Origin: Symbiodinium natans
Lineage: Eukaryota > Sar > Dinophyceae > Suessiales > Symbiodiniaceae
Length of the DNA: 62,000 nt
Assembly (NCBI GenBank): GCA_905221605.1
Contig: CAJNDS010001968.1
Coordinates: 347,501 to 409,500, forward strand
Direction: 5' to 3'
The position numbers were made by a program, and so were the translations under genes. Each line of letters opens with the position of its first letter. The stretch's first letter is position 1. This document shows positions 52,136-62,000 of this stretch, piece by piece. A model generated the notes under the pieces. That model saw only the letters and a list, made by a program, of their open reading frames with translations, had not been told where the DNA came from and ran no database searches.

Positions 52136-53147
52136 CGGTCGCATCAACCGGCACGAGCGCCGGGTGCCACGGTTCGCTAGTTGTACATCGCGCATCGCAC
52201 ATCAACACTTAGCAGCTGAATGAGTGCACTTTACACGGGTTTAGGGTTTAGGGTTTGGGGTTTAGGGTTGAGGGTTCATACTATAACCCCTTTCGAACTG
52301 CAAGTGTACACTTTTGTGGGGCTCATGAACTTAGCCACTAAGAACATATCTGGCTTGCGACTGCAGGCAACCCCTCAACCCTGAACCTCAACACCCAACA
52401 TAGATGAATCTGCACGAGTTCTTTAGTAAGAGCCATGGTGGACTCGAAGATTCTGTGTGTACTCTGTTGTTTGTTGAGGGTCCAACCCTGAAGGGTTTAA
52501 GGCTTGGGGTTTTGAGTTTAGTGTTCAGAGTTTGGGTTTCGGGATTCGGGTTTAGGGTCTAGGGCTTGGGGCTTAGGGTACAGGACCCATCTTTTCGAGA
52601 GTGGAGTGGATGGCACATGATGGCACCCGGGACCACAGTCTTTAGGGTTTAGGGGGGGTTTAGGGTTTAGGGGTAGGGGGGAGGGGGAGAGGGGCAGTTT
52701 GGAGTTTGGAGAAGCATTGGAACAGTAGCTGATTCCCACAGACCCCGTTCTCCCCCTAAGTTTGTGACATGTTTTTTGCATTGCAAACACAGATCCTTCT
52801 GAAAAATGTCTGACATATGTATCATGTCCACTGCAGGGTCGGGTCTTTGTGCCATTTATTTTTTACTTCGTGCAGGATGGGCACGAAACCCATGTGCCTA
52901 CCCCTATGACGTATCATGGCGGCGTCCAGGATTGTTAAAGTACGATCCTTTTTAAAACACTAAACCTAACACCCTAAACCCTAAGTGTTTGTGGGTGCGA
53001 GTGCTCGACGTGCAAGTGTTCTGGACATACTAGCACATGTTCCTGGGTTTATGCAGTGTGCACTATACTCGACTACAATGCACTAGAGCATTTACAGCAC
53101 GTTTTCTTCACGTAAAGTATCAGACCACGGGTTCATCCGCATATGCC

Positions 53148-54614
53148 ATGGCAACCTTGACGGAGGAGGCTCTGCGTGCTGAGCTTGCAGCCACTTATCA
53201 ACAGCTGGCGGCAGAGGAATCCAAGAAACAAGAACTGGTAGCCCTGACTGAACAGGCTTCGAGGCGGCAAGCGCTGCGACGAGAGCTGGATCGTGCGAAG
53301 GACCGGTTGGCTACAATCCAGGACTTAAACCATCACAGGCGTCGTTTCTTAGACAATGTTGAAGAGGACCGCGCCGGTGATTTCCTTCCTGGGCACCGGC
53401 CTCCTCAGAAAAGGTGCAAGGTGCAAGCAATCGACGGGTCCACCACCAGTTTTGGCAACACCGTGGCCAGGGGTGAATATGTGTGGAAGCTTCAGCAGTT
53501 ATCCTGGTTGTCAAGCGTGCTGAACCAGCTGGACGAGGAATTCGTGGATTCCCCGGACTTTGAGGTGGGCGGCGTTTTCTTTGAATTTGTTTACAATCCA
53601 AATTTTGGTGAGTTGGGAATTGAAGGCGAGCAGCATGGTTCCCTGGCCATAAGAGCGCCGAAAGAAAGTGAAATCCTGCTTCGGTATAGCATTTTTGCCA
53701 AGGCGCGTAATGGAGACTTCGTGCAGTGGGGTCAGACTCGCGATGAAGTTCATGATGGTAATTCTGCCAAGGCCTATGGCCCAGACGTGCATGCTCCGGG
53801 TTCCCAACCTGCTTCTCTTGGTATCTTCGGCCTGACACATGAACATCTGCTGCAGTCCGAGTGGGTGGAGGATGACACTTTGACCTTGAAGTTCGTGCTG
53901 GAAGTCCGGGCATACGAGTTTTGGGACATCGAAGACTCTGACCCGACGCTGGCCGCGGAGGTGCCAAGCCCTACCATGACTAGTGACAACCAGGCACTTC
54001 TGGACAAGGGCACGTGCAGCGACGTGCAGTTCCGGGTGCAGGGTGACATGGTCCCTGCCCACTCACAAGTTCTCTGCGCGAGATCTGAGGTCTTCGAGAA
54101 GCAGCTGACGGGCGGCATGCAGGAGTCCCTTTCGAAGGAGATCGTGATCGAGGATTGCGATGTGGTGACTTTCAAGCATTTCCTAAAGTTCCTCTACACG
54201 GACCATCTCCCTAATCTTCGTGAGCTGAGTGCCCAGTCTTCCAGCGCAGCCGAAATTCCCAAGGATGGAGGGTCGCAGCTGTCGCAAATGCAGGCCCTGT
54301 TAGCCGTGAGTCACAAGTATCAGGTAACCAGGCTCCAGAGGTGGTGCGAACAGCAGCTGTGCGAGCAGCTCGCCACCTCGGAGATTTGCAGCGTCCTCCG
54401 CCAGGCCCACCTCCTGCAGGCCAAGCACCTCGAGAGGGCGTGCCTTCACTACGTGAGAGCCCACATGACCGAGGTGATCAAGCTACCCGCCTACATGGAG
54501 CTGCTGCAAGCGTGGCCTCAGGTTGCCTTGAAGATCAACCTCTTCATGAGCGGCGTGCCGGAAGACGAGGCAGCTGCAGCACTAGAAGCGCTCAAGCCTG
54601 CAAGCCTGCCGTGA
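53148..54614 (+). CDS. MATH-BTB (SPOP-like) domain protein
   Basis: An intact 488-residue single exon from ATG 53148 (GCCATGGCA context); an in-frame ATG at 53037 would add 37 residues with no obvious role. Residues ~5-60 are coiled-coil (EELRAEL-like, QASRRQALRRELDRAKDRLA). Residues ~108-265 fit a MATH/TRAF-like fold, starting EYVWKLQQLSWLSS and including ILLRYSIFAKARNGD. Residues ~286-355 are a BTB/POZ domain (DKGTCSDVQFRVQGDMVPAH, then SQVLCARSEVFEKQLTGGMQ, then FLKFLYTD), followed by a BACK-like helical region to the end. MATH-BTB proteins are substrate adaptors for Cullin-3 ubiquitin ligases, with MATH binding substrate and BTB binding cullin. The role here is inferred from domains only. 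The gene lies between telomere-type tracts and has no introns. Confidence 0.85.
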   Translation: MATLTEEALRAELAATYQQLAAEESKKQELVALTEQASRRQALRRELDRAKDRLATIQDLNHHRRRFLDNVEEDRAGDFLPGHRPPQKRCKVQAIDGSTTSFGNTVARGEYVWKLQQLSWLSSVLNQLDEEFVDSPDFEVGGVFFEFVYNPNFGELGIEGEQHGSLAIRAPKESEILLRYSIFAKARNGDFVQWGQTRDEVHDGNSAKAYGPDVHAPGSQPASLGIFGLTHEHLLQSEWVEDDTLTLKFVLEVRAYEFWDIEDSDPTLAAEVPSPTMTSDNQALLDKGTCSDVQFRVQGDMVPAHSQVLCARSEVFEKQLTGGMQESLSKEIVIEDCDVVTFKHFLKFLYTDHLPNLRELSAQSSSAAEIPKDGGSQLSQMQALLAVSHKYQVTRLQRWCEQQLCEQLATSEICSVLRQAHLLQAKHLERACLHYVRAHMTEVIKLPAYMELLQAWPQVALKINLFMSGVPEDEAAAALEALKPASLP

Positions 54615-55600
54615 CGAGGGATTTGTCCCAAAGTGGGGCCAGAAGCTATAGAAAAGCCCCCGCTCTTGCTTTCACCTAAACCCTAAACCTTAAACCCCAA
54701 CCCTTAAACTCGAAGCCCCAAACCCTAGACCATGAACCCTAAACCTTAAACCCTAAACCTTTTCCCCTTCGAACAGTTACCCATGTTGGAAGGGCATGCG
54801 CGCTCAAGGTTTAGGTTTTAGGGGTTAGGGGTTTAGGGTTGAGGGTTTAGGGTTTTGGGGTTTGGGGTTTTAAGTTTTAAGTTTTAAGTTTTAGGGTTGG
54901 TCGGACTTACAAACGCCAGCAGCAACCCAAATGTAACAGATTCTCTCACCGAGGGAGGTTGTTGTGGCTTTCGAAGGTTTGGGGGCTAAAGGTTCAGGGT
55001 TTGAATGCTTAAGGGTTTGGGTTTCTTTTCGGAAAGGGCTCTGGCTATTGCTGGAAAGTAGGATCCTACTTCAAGATTGCTACCAAAGCCATGCCGTCAG
55101 TTCAAATGGTATAGGGTTTAGGGTTTTGGGTTTTGAGTTTTGCGTTTTGGGTTCGAAACGCCTTTGCGGTGGTAGTAGTAGCACAACCGTAGCAGAAGCA
55201 GTATGATGCAGTGGGATTCACGAGGCCCTGAACCCAAACCCAGGCCCTCCGAAACCCTCCCAGCTTCTCAATATTAAAGCCCCTTTGGGCTCCGACTCAG
55301 AAACTCGCAAGTGAGCCCATGACGGAACGGTTCCGGGAAAGGCAGCGTCTAACTTGTCCCTGACCAAGCCTCAGACCCCCAAACCCCAAAACGGCCTGGC
55401 AACAGGAGCTGCTTGAATGGTAGCATAAGCGTTGTCATGGTGAGGGTTGAGGGTTTTAGGGTTAGGGTTGAGGGTTTAGGGTGCTACGTGGCCTAGGGCT
55501 GAGATGCACAGCCTCCCCTAGATGCCCCTAAACCCTAAACCCTAAACCCTAAACCCTAAACCCTAAACCCTAAACCCTAAACCCTAAAACCCTAAACCCT
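54615..55600. other. Telomere-like mosaic between the MATH-BTB and Kelch genes
   Basis: Degenerate CCCTAAA/TTTAGGG blocks, TTTTAAG repeats near 54870, and a CCCTAAA tract at 55526-55600. No gene recognised. Confidence 0.6.
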
Positions 55601-55616
55601 AAACCTACACATGCAG

Positions 55617-55682
55617 AGCCAATGCGCCGCATGACCTTGGCCGCTTGGGCCTACCTCCTTAGCCTTCGCGTCCTCGTCGCAG
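55617..55682 (+). CDS. Candidate first exon (signal-peptide-like)
   Basis: After CACATGCAG, ATG 55624 opens MRRMTLAAWAYLLSLRVLVA, with a basic start and a hydrophobic core, ending GTCGCAG before GACTCC. It lies 330 bp upstream of the first Kelch-like exon. A secreted or membrane protein would fit the Thr/Ser-rich C-terminal exon. Confidence 0.45.
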
Positions 55683-58600
55683 GACTCCGGGGCACTGCTG
55701 AGTCCCAAAGGCTTAGGGTCTGGGGTGATGGGTGATAGGGTTTAGGGTTTAGGGTTGTAGGGTTGTAGGGTTGTAGGGTTGTAGGGTTGTAGGGTGTAGG
55801 GTTGAGGGTTTAGGTTTGGGGTTTAGGGTTTAGGGTTATGGGGTTATGGGGTTATGGGGTTATGGGGTTTAGGGTTGTAGAGTTGTAGGGTCAGAGGGTG
55901 ATGGGATTAGAGGGTTGTAGGTTTACATGGGGTTTGTGGCTTAGCGTTTGGGGTTTAAGGTTTAGGGTTCTGGGCACACTACCCTCTGCTTCTCGACTCG
56001 TCGATTGCAGGAAACACCTGGAGCAACCTGTCACCAACCAATGTGCCAACCGGCGATTGGCGGAAAACCACACTGGTGTGGGATGCGGAGGACGAGGGCT
56101 TCTACATGTTCCTTTGTCATAGTTGGGTACCATTTTAAATTCTTTAGCGTACTTCAACCCTACAATAAGGAATTTTAATGTTATCCCAGCCATGAACCAG
56201 GTTCGGTGGCTTGCAGATGACCCCATTTGGATATCGGAACGCTCTCTACTTCTACAGTGCGACCTCAAACACTTTCGGAGGAAAGTCGACAGTTGGTGCG
56301 CCTGAGGGCCGTTGGCAGCACTCTGCAGTCCTGGATCCAAGCCACCTGCTTCCAAACATAGCTATTGAAGGGCTCGGAATAATATTACTAAGGTTTTTCC
56401 TTTATGGTCCCTGCAGAATCATACTCTACGAACCCCAGAAGCCTATTCTAATTATTGAGGCCCCTATATTCGGCTCTCGGGATGTTGTTATATTTGTCTT
56501 TAGGCGCCTAGGGGATTCTGTCTTCACATTCTTGAAATCACACAGTGCTATCCAAGCTCTTCTAAAGTGATCTCGTATGATCGTTCTTGCTATTGATGGG
56601 TTGCTAGGTGTCTAATTGCAAACTGAGAACAGCAATAGCCATGTTAATGTTCTTTCTGTGGTCACTGCGATGTTCCTCTGCTATGATCGTTACTACCATG
56701 GCAAGGTTTGTTTCTGTAGTTCTTCTGCACATTACCATGTACCCACTAGGTACTTATTACTGTCGGAACCTCTCTTGTTCGGAGCTCTATAATTGCCTGC
56801 TTATAGAGGATCGTGTGCAGCACCGCAAAGAGGACCCAACACGTCGCATTCGTCCGCGTTCTTGAGCTAAGATGTTATCCTGACTTACCGTCGTGCCAGT
56901 CTCCCATTCTGGCTTGTCGTGTAAGACTGAACTTAGGGTTTAGGGTTTAGGGTTTAGGGTTTAGGGTTTAGGGTTTAGGGTTTAGGGTTTAGGGTTTAGG
57001 GTTTAGGGTTTAGGGTTTAGGGTTTAATCCTAAACCTGGAGTGGGGGGCTGCCATGATGATCAGCATGGAAGCTGATACATGCTAGCTCGTCGTATGCTC
57101 CCAACTATCGTCTCCTTTGAGGGGTTTAGGGTTTAGGGTTTAGGGTTTAGGGTGTTCTGTTTGCGTATGAAAACCCAAGGAAATTTGAACAAACGTGCTG
57201 TTCAGCAATGGTTCTCAGTGGAATGAAGAAACGTCCAGGGTGCTGTTCTCTCTCAGGCTTCTGGAAATTTGCGGCTTCAAAACCTCGCCCTAAAACCCTA
57301 AACCCTAATCCCTAAACCCTAAGGGCCTGCACCCCGAACCACTAGACCCTAAGCCCTTAGCCCTAAACTCTTGGATCCCCTAAACCCTATACCCTGAACC
57401 CCTGAACTTTGAGATGTTCCCCATTATACTAACGGTCCTTAAAACAGGGATTATACTTGCTGGTACTGCTAGTGCCTGAGGTGCGAGAGTTATGTACATC
57501 TTCGGAGGCTTGAAGAGGGCCACCCATCAGTCCACTGCCAACAGCTCCTTCGATGATCTCTTTCGACACCTGGGCCTTCACTTTCTTTCACCCTAAACCC
57601 TAAACCCTAAACCCTAAGCCCTAAGCCCTAGGGTTCAGGTTTTAGGGTGCATAGGGTGCACTGTCACATACTTGATACCAGTTCTTGCTAGAGGGTATTG
57701 AGTACCTCACATTCCTCTGTATAACCTTTGCGGAGTATATTGGGATATATTGGGTACCTAGTTCCCTAGTGAGCTCCGTACCAAGAACCACTGCGGTTCC
57801 CTGTTTCTTACTATTTGCAAGCAGCTGTTTTCAGGCAGAACACCTGCAAAAGCTCTGTGAGGGCTTACGAAATAAGCAACCCCCCAATATAGTTCCCCAA
57901 ATAGTAGGAGTCCCTTTATAATAAGAACCCCAATAAGGTACCCCTATATTCGGGAACCCCCTTTTGGCGAAGGATACACGCTGGCGACAGACTCGTGGGT
58001 TCAGCTGTCGGGTGCGGCATTCGCTCGCGCGAGACACACGGCTGTGTGGGACAGCAACTTGGGCCGGATGCTCGTCTTCGGTGGCGCGGACGATGGCAAC
58101 ACCAAGCTCGGTGACTTGTTCCTTGGGGGCCAAATATGAACCCCAAAATTTGGGGGTGTATAAACTCCTATGAAGGTATATGACTATGAGCCATACACCC
58201 TTCTAGGGTTCATTTGGTTCCCAAGGTTGGAGTACCTCCCTGACTCTGACATATGGAGCGATGTCACGCCCGGCGGAGCGGCTCCCCGAGCACGAGTAGG
58301 GCATATAGCCGTCTGGGACACGTCATCTGCAGCGATGCTCATATGCTGTGGGCAAGGAGACACTGGTGTCTATAGTGCATACACTGATATGTACGACAGC
58401 AGGTACAATGACTTGTGGAGCTACTCTGGCGGCGCATGGACAGAGCTCATAGAGTCAGGCAGCTTCACCCAACGACTTGACGGTGCCGCTGTGTGGGACG
58501 CAGCTACCCGCTCCATTCTAGGATTCGGCGGGCAATATTGGAATGTGACCAACATCTACCTTGACTCCATCTTCTTGTACTCCAACAGCACCAACAGCTG

Positions 58601-59110
58601 GACGGAGTACACAGAAGTCGGACCCACAGCACGCTTCGACCATGCACTCGCCTGGAATCCGACTGCCAGGGAGCTGTACATGTTTGGTGGGTGGATGCAC
58701 AGCAGTCTGGGGGATGAACTGTGGTTGCTGGCTGGTATGAACCTAGGACCCAGATTAGGCGCTTATTCCTTTTTTGGAGGTTTTTCAAGCTAAAAAGAGG
58801 GCCCTTTTTGTTCCTAGGTTACCCTTGGGTCTAGGAACACATCAATGAACAGTACGACTTCGGCCCCTACCACTACCACTTCAGCTCCTACCACTTCAGC
58901 CCCTGCCACTACCACGTCAACCCCTGCCACTACCACGTCAGCCCCTGCCACTACCATGTCAGCCCCTGCCGCTACCACTTCAGCCCCTGCCACTACCACT
59001 TCAGCCCTCGCCACTTCCACTACCACAACATCACAAACATCAATGACCCCCTCCGGCGCCTCGTCCCAAGAATTCAGTTACCAGTGCAGCACCGGCGGGT
59101 TTCGCGTTTG
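55617..59110 (+). CDS. Multi-exon Kelch-propeller protein with Ser/Thr-rich C-terminal region
   Basis: The exons, in order, are about 55617-55682, 56011-56109, 56201-56341, 57481-57575, 57973-58113, 58228-58734 and 58835-59110. The first contains ATG 55624 and MRRMTLAAWAYLLSLRVLVA, a signal-peptide-like start, though joining it is inference. The following exons read as consecutive Kelch blades: WRKTTLVWDAEDEGFYM, FGGLQMTPFGYRNALYFYS, RWQHSAVLDPS, RVMYIFGGLK, SSFDDLFR, DSWVQLSGAAFARARHTAVW, RMLVFGGADDGN, then in the long exon DIWSDVTPGGAAPRARVGHI, YNDLWSYSGGAWTEL and ELYMFGGWMHSSLGDELW. The last exon is a Thr/Ser/Ala/Pro-rich linker (repeats of SAPATTT) like an O-glycosylated stalk. Kelch propellers bind proteins or carbohydrates; the ligand is unknown. 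The introns hold telomere-type tracts and TIR repeats. Exact junctions are uncertain, and the gene may continue beyond 59.1 kb. Confidence 0.72.
55742..55885. repeat. Variant telomere-like arrays TTGTAGGG and TTATGGGG
   Basis: Five TTGTAGGG units (about 55753-55795) and four TTATGGGG units (about 55836-55867) beside normal TTTAGGG, all inside the putative first intron of the Kelch gene. Confidence 0.88.
56367..56470. repeat. ~100-bp dispersed repeat, copy 2 (Kelch intron)
   Basis: GGAATAATATTACTAAGG...TTTATGGTCCCTGCAGAATC then ATACTCTACGAACCCC, CCTATTCTAATTATTGAGGC. It matches 43438-43538 in order and spacing. Confidence 0.5.
56934..57025. repeat. TTTAGGG tract inside a Kelch intron
   Basis: Thirteen clean units between the exons at 56201-56341 and 57481-57575. 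This is direct support for the view that such tracts are intronic. Confidence 0.95.
58114..58227 (+). repeat. TIR element forming Kelch intron 4
   Basis: CTTGGGGGCCAAATATGAACC at the left and GGGTTCATTTGGTTCCCAAG at the right are inverse copies over about 20 bp. The element fills the gap between the exon ending LGDLF and the exon beginning LEYLPDSD. TTG occurs on both sides and may be a target duplication. Confidence 0.65.
58735..58834 (+). repeat. TIR element forming Kelch intron 5
   Basis: GTATGAACCTAGGACCCAGA then TTAGGCGCTTATTCC at the left and GGTTACCCTTGGGTCTAG at the right. It is shared with 44970-45080. The preceding exon ends ELWLLAG and the Thr-rich exon follows. Confidence 0.65.
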
Positions 59111-59330
59111 GGGCCAGCTTCAGGTTTTTTTACGGAGGGCCTATTTTTTGGGGTCTTTTTTTTTTTTTTTTGGGCCTTTTTTTTTTTTTGGTCGATTTTC
59201 CTGGTTTTTCCTAAGAAAACCACCATTCCCTCCACATTTTTAAAGGATTTGATGCATTTTCGTGGTTTTTCGTACGAAAAACAGTAATTTCTCTGTGGTT
59301 TCATAGGAAAGCGTTATTTCTGGTAGGTTT
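59111..59330. other. T-rich sequence, nothing recognised
   Basis: Contains T runs and TTTTCCTAAGAAAACCA or TTTTTCGTACGAAAAAC palindromes, related to motifs in the array at 61.8-62 kb. No gene seen beyond the possible end of the Kelch gene. Confidence 0.5.
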
Positions 59331-59503
59331 TAGAAGGAAAGAAGGAAAGAAAGGAAGGAAGGAAGGAAGGATGAAAGAAAGGAAGAAAACAAGGAAGGAA
59401 GGAAGGAAGGAAGGAAGAAAGGAGGGAAGGAAGAAAGGAAGGAAGCAAGGAAGGAAGAAAGGAAGGAAGAAAGGAAGGAAGCAAGGAAGGAAGAAAGGAA
59501 GCG
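59331..59503. repeat. GGAA / GGAAA microsatellite
   Basis: AAGGAAGGAAGG with AAAGG interruptions. Directly abuts the next array. Confidence 0.95.
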
Positions 59504-61775
59504 TGCTTCGAAGCCCAAGAAACTAGTTGAAAAACATCGTGTGAGCATTGTGTTTGCAAATGGGGGCGGCTGCGCCCCCCCCCAACCCCCCCGCTTTTTT
59601 TTAAGCCGTGCTGAGCGTGCTTCAAAGCCCAAGAAACTTGTTGACACCCATCATGTGAGCAGGGTGTTTGCAGAATGGGGGGCACGCCCCCCCAACCCCC
59701 CCCCCGCTTCTTTTAAGCCGTACCAAGCGTGCTTCAAAGCCCAAGAAACTAGTTGAAAAGCATCGTGTGAGCATTGTGTTTGCAAATGGGGGGGGCTGCG
59801 CCCCCCCCAACCCCCCCGCTTTTTTAAGCCGTGCAGAGCGCGCTTCAAAGCCCAAGAAACTTGTTGACACCCATCATGTGAGCAGGGTGTTTGCAAATGG
59901 GGGGCGCAGACCCCCCAACCCCCCCCCGCTTCTTTTAAGCCGTTCAAAGCCCAAGAAACTAGTTGAAAAACATCGTGTGAGCATTGTGTTTGCAAATGGG
60001 GGGGGCTGCGCCCCCCCCAACCCCCCCGCTTTTTTTCAGCCGAAGCCCAAGAAACTAGTTGAAACCCATCATGTGAGCAGGGTGTTTGCAGATGGGGGGC
60101 ACAGCCCCCCCAACCCCCCCCCGCTTCTTTTAAGCCGTACCAAGCGTGCTTCAAAGCCCAAGAAACTAGTTGAAAAGCATCGTGTGAGCATTGTGTTTGC
60201 AAATGGGGGGGGCTGCGCCCCCCCCAACCCCCCCGCTTTTTTTTTTAAGCCGTGCAGAGCGCGCTTCAAAGCCCAAGAAACTTGTTGACACCCATCATGT
60301 GAGCAGGGTGTTTGCAAATGGGGGGCGCAACCCCCCAACCCCCCCCGCTTCTTTTAAGCCGTTCAAAGCCCAAGAAACTAGTTGAAAAACATCGTGTGAG
60401 CATTGTGTTTGCAAATGGGGGGGGCTGCGCCCCCCCAACCCCCCCGCTTTTTTTCAGCCGAAGCCCAAGAAACTAGTTGAAACCCATCATGTGAGCAGGG
60501 TGTTTGCAGATGGGGGGCACAGCCCCCCCAACCCCCCCCGCTTTTTTTAAGCCGTACCAAGCGTGCTTCAAAGCCCAAGAAACTAGTTGAAAAGCATCGT
60601 GTGAGCATTGTGTTTGCAAATGGGGGGGGCTGCGCCCCCCCCAACCCCCCCGCTTTTTTTAAGCCGTGCAGAGCGCGCTTCAAAGCCCAAGAAACTTGTT
60701 GACACCCATCATGTGAGCAGGGTGTTTGCAAATGGGGGGGGGGCTGCGCCCCCCCCCAACCCCCTCCGCTTCTTTTAAGCCGTACCAAGCGTGCTTCAAA
60801 GCCCAAGGGCAGCCCAAGAAACTAGTTGAAAAACATCGTGTGAGCATTGCAAATGGGGGGGGGCTGCGCCCCCCCCAACCCCCCCGCTTTTTTTCAGCCA
60901 AAGCGCAAGAAAGTAGTTGAAACCCATCATGTGAGCAGGGTGTTTGCAAATGGGGGGCACAGCCCCCCCAACCCCCCCCGCTTCTTTTAAGCTGTACCAA
61001 GCGTGCTTCAAAGCCCTAGAAACTAGTAGAAAAACATCGTGTGTGCATTGTGTTTGCAAATGGGGGGGGCTGCGCCCCCCCCAACCCCCCCGCTTTTTTT
61101 AAGCCGTGCAGAGCGTGCTTCAAAGCCCAAGAAACTTGTTGACACCCATCATGTGAGCAGGGTGTTTGCAAATGGGGGGGGGGGCTGCGTCCCCCCCCAA
61201 CACCCCCCGCTTCTTTTAAGCCGTACCAAGCGTGCTTCAAAGCCCGAGAAACTAGTTGAAAAAAAAGTATGAATCCGATGAAAATATAGAGGGAATGATA
61301 GAAACCAAGAAAACGAACCAAATAGGGTTTTCCCTAGGACAAACTAAGGAAAAGCAACGTACGCTTTGATGTTTGACGAAATCCGTCCAAAATGTAATCA
61401 GAAGAGGGTTTCCTTAGGAAAAACCAACGAAAACCTTGTTTTTTTTTCAAACCGTGCAGAGCGTGCTTCGAAGCCCAAGAAACTTGTTGACACTCGTCAT
61501 GTGAGCAGGGTGTTTGCAAATGGGGGGGGGGGCTGTGTTTTCCCCCAACCCCCCCCGCTTCTTTTAAGTCGTACCATGCTTGCTTCAAAGCCCAAGAAAC
61601 TAGTTGAAAAGCATCATGTGAGCCCCCCCCAACCCCCCCGCTCTTTTTTTTTGAAGCCGCGCAGAGCGTGCTTCAAAGCCCAAGAGGTGTTTGCAAGTGG
61701 GGGGGCTGCGCCCCCCCTCCAAACCCCCCAGCTTCTTTTAAGCCGTACCAAGCGTGCTTCAAAGCCCAAGAAACG
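59504..61775. repeat. ~110-bp A/B alternating tandem array with G/C hairpins
   Basis: Units share AGCGTGCTTCAAAGCCCAAG then AAACTAGTTG, CATCGTGTGAGCA, GTGTTTGCAAATGGGGGG, CTGCGCCCCCCCCAACCCCC and CGCTTCTTTTAAGCCGT. Type A has ACTAGTTGAAAAGCATCGTG and type B has ACTTGTTGACACCCATCATG, often alternating. GGGGGGCTGCGCCCCCC is a perfect palindrome in each unit. Long open frames are artefacts. A short foreign insert is at about 61265-61440. Confidence 0.92.
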
Positions 61776-62000
61776 AAGGAAATGACAGGATATCTGTCCA
61801 AAATGTAAGGAAAATAGGGTTTTCCCCCGAGGAAAAACCAAGGAAAACCTAAGGGAATTACAGGAAATCCGTCCAAAATGTAAAAAATAGGTTTTTCCCT
61901 ATGAAAAACCAACGAAAACCTAAGGGAAATGACAGAAAATCCGTCCAAAATGTAAGGAAAGTAGGGTTTTTCCTAGAGAAAACCAAGAAAATCGACCAAA
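61776..62000. repeat. ~75-bp tandem repeat running off the window
   Basis: Three copies of GAAATCCGTCCAAAATGTAA then GGTTTTTCCC and AAAAACCAACGAAAACCTAA. The same motif appears at 61376-61435 inside the previous array, so the two arrays are interleaved. Confidence 0.85.

Larger units (their letters stand above)
43290..53030. other. Third mosaic of telomere-type tracts, short repeats and islands
   Basis: Same structure as the first two mosaics. The islands and elements found are listed separately; the rest holds no recognised gene. Confidence 0.7.

Noticed and set aside
53311-54175. Minus-strand frames of 133-218 codons under the MATH-BTB gene
   Set aside because: Shadows of the + strand gene, whose domain content is clear.
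59314-61948. Frames with repeated RASKPKKLV or FSTSFLGFEAR
   Set aside because: Satellite unit translated in different frames on both strands.
1-62000. Dinoflagellate spliced-leader gene or relict, tRNA or rRNA
   Set aside because: I looked for the conserved spliced-leader core and for tRNA-like T-loops next to acceptor stems and found no convincing example by eye; a covariance-model scan would be decisive.

Overview
This window looks like nuclear DNA of a dinoflagellate, probably of the Symbiodiniaceae or Suessiales type (inference, about 0.7). The support is: a single-exon protein with a ubiquitin-like N-terminus and ten GDGSVVTWG-type RCC1-like repeats, a family I associate with symbiodiniacean genomes; a MATH-BTB protein; a secreted-type Kelch protein split by introns; splice junctions that often fit GA or GC donors better than GT; coding signal that I find only on the + strand; and TTTAGGG (plant/alga/dinoflagellate-type) telomere-like repeats scattered internally in both orientations. 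I see no bacterial operon, rRNA, tRNA or CRISPR, and no spliced-leader gene.

Layout. 1-16.6 kb and 34.3-58 kb are a mosaic of TTTAGGG/CCCTAAA tracts and short GC-rich islands of 45-170 bp that read as micro-exons on the + strand, often with a recognisable acceptor AG and donor. 16.6-20 kb is a pyrimidine-rich diverged tandem array with a 100-N assembly gap. 20.9-29.5 kb is a chain of unrelated satellite-like arrays: an ~82-bp unit, a 55-bp unit, a 31-bp unit alternating with TTCGAATAG hairpins, an 87-bp unit, more TTCGAATAG hairpins, an AT-rich block, and AATCTGCG/CTCGAG hairpins. 59.3-62 kb is another array of ~110-bp units with G/C hairpins.

The most unusual locus is 29.59-34.24 kb, a ~4.65-kb element with ~39-bp terminal inverted repeats. 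It carries two + strand genes: a spliced gene for a P-loop ATPase with superfamily-3/Rep-helicase-like motifs, and an IS1595/ISXO2 (Merlin-type) DDE transposase with an N-terminal zinc ribbon. A near-perfect palindrome with ~70-bp arms and a 35-nt loop lies just inside the left end, upstream of the helicase gene.

The Kelch gene (about 55.6-59.1 kb) shows how genes and repeats fit together. Its exons give a nearly continuous propeller reading frame. The intervening segments are a telomere-type tract, CCCTAAA blocks and short inverted-repeat elements, two of which fill an intron almost end to end. The micro-exons elsewhere follow the same pattern, so the telomere-type repeats here are best read as intron content rather than a chromosome end.
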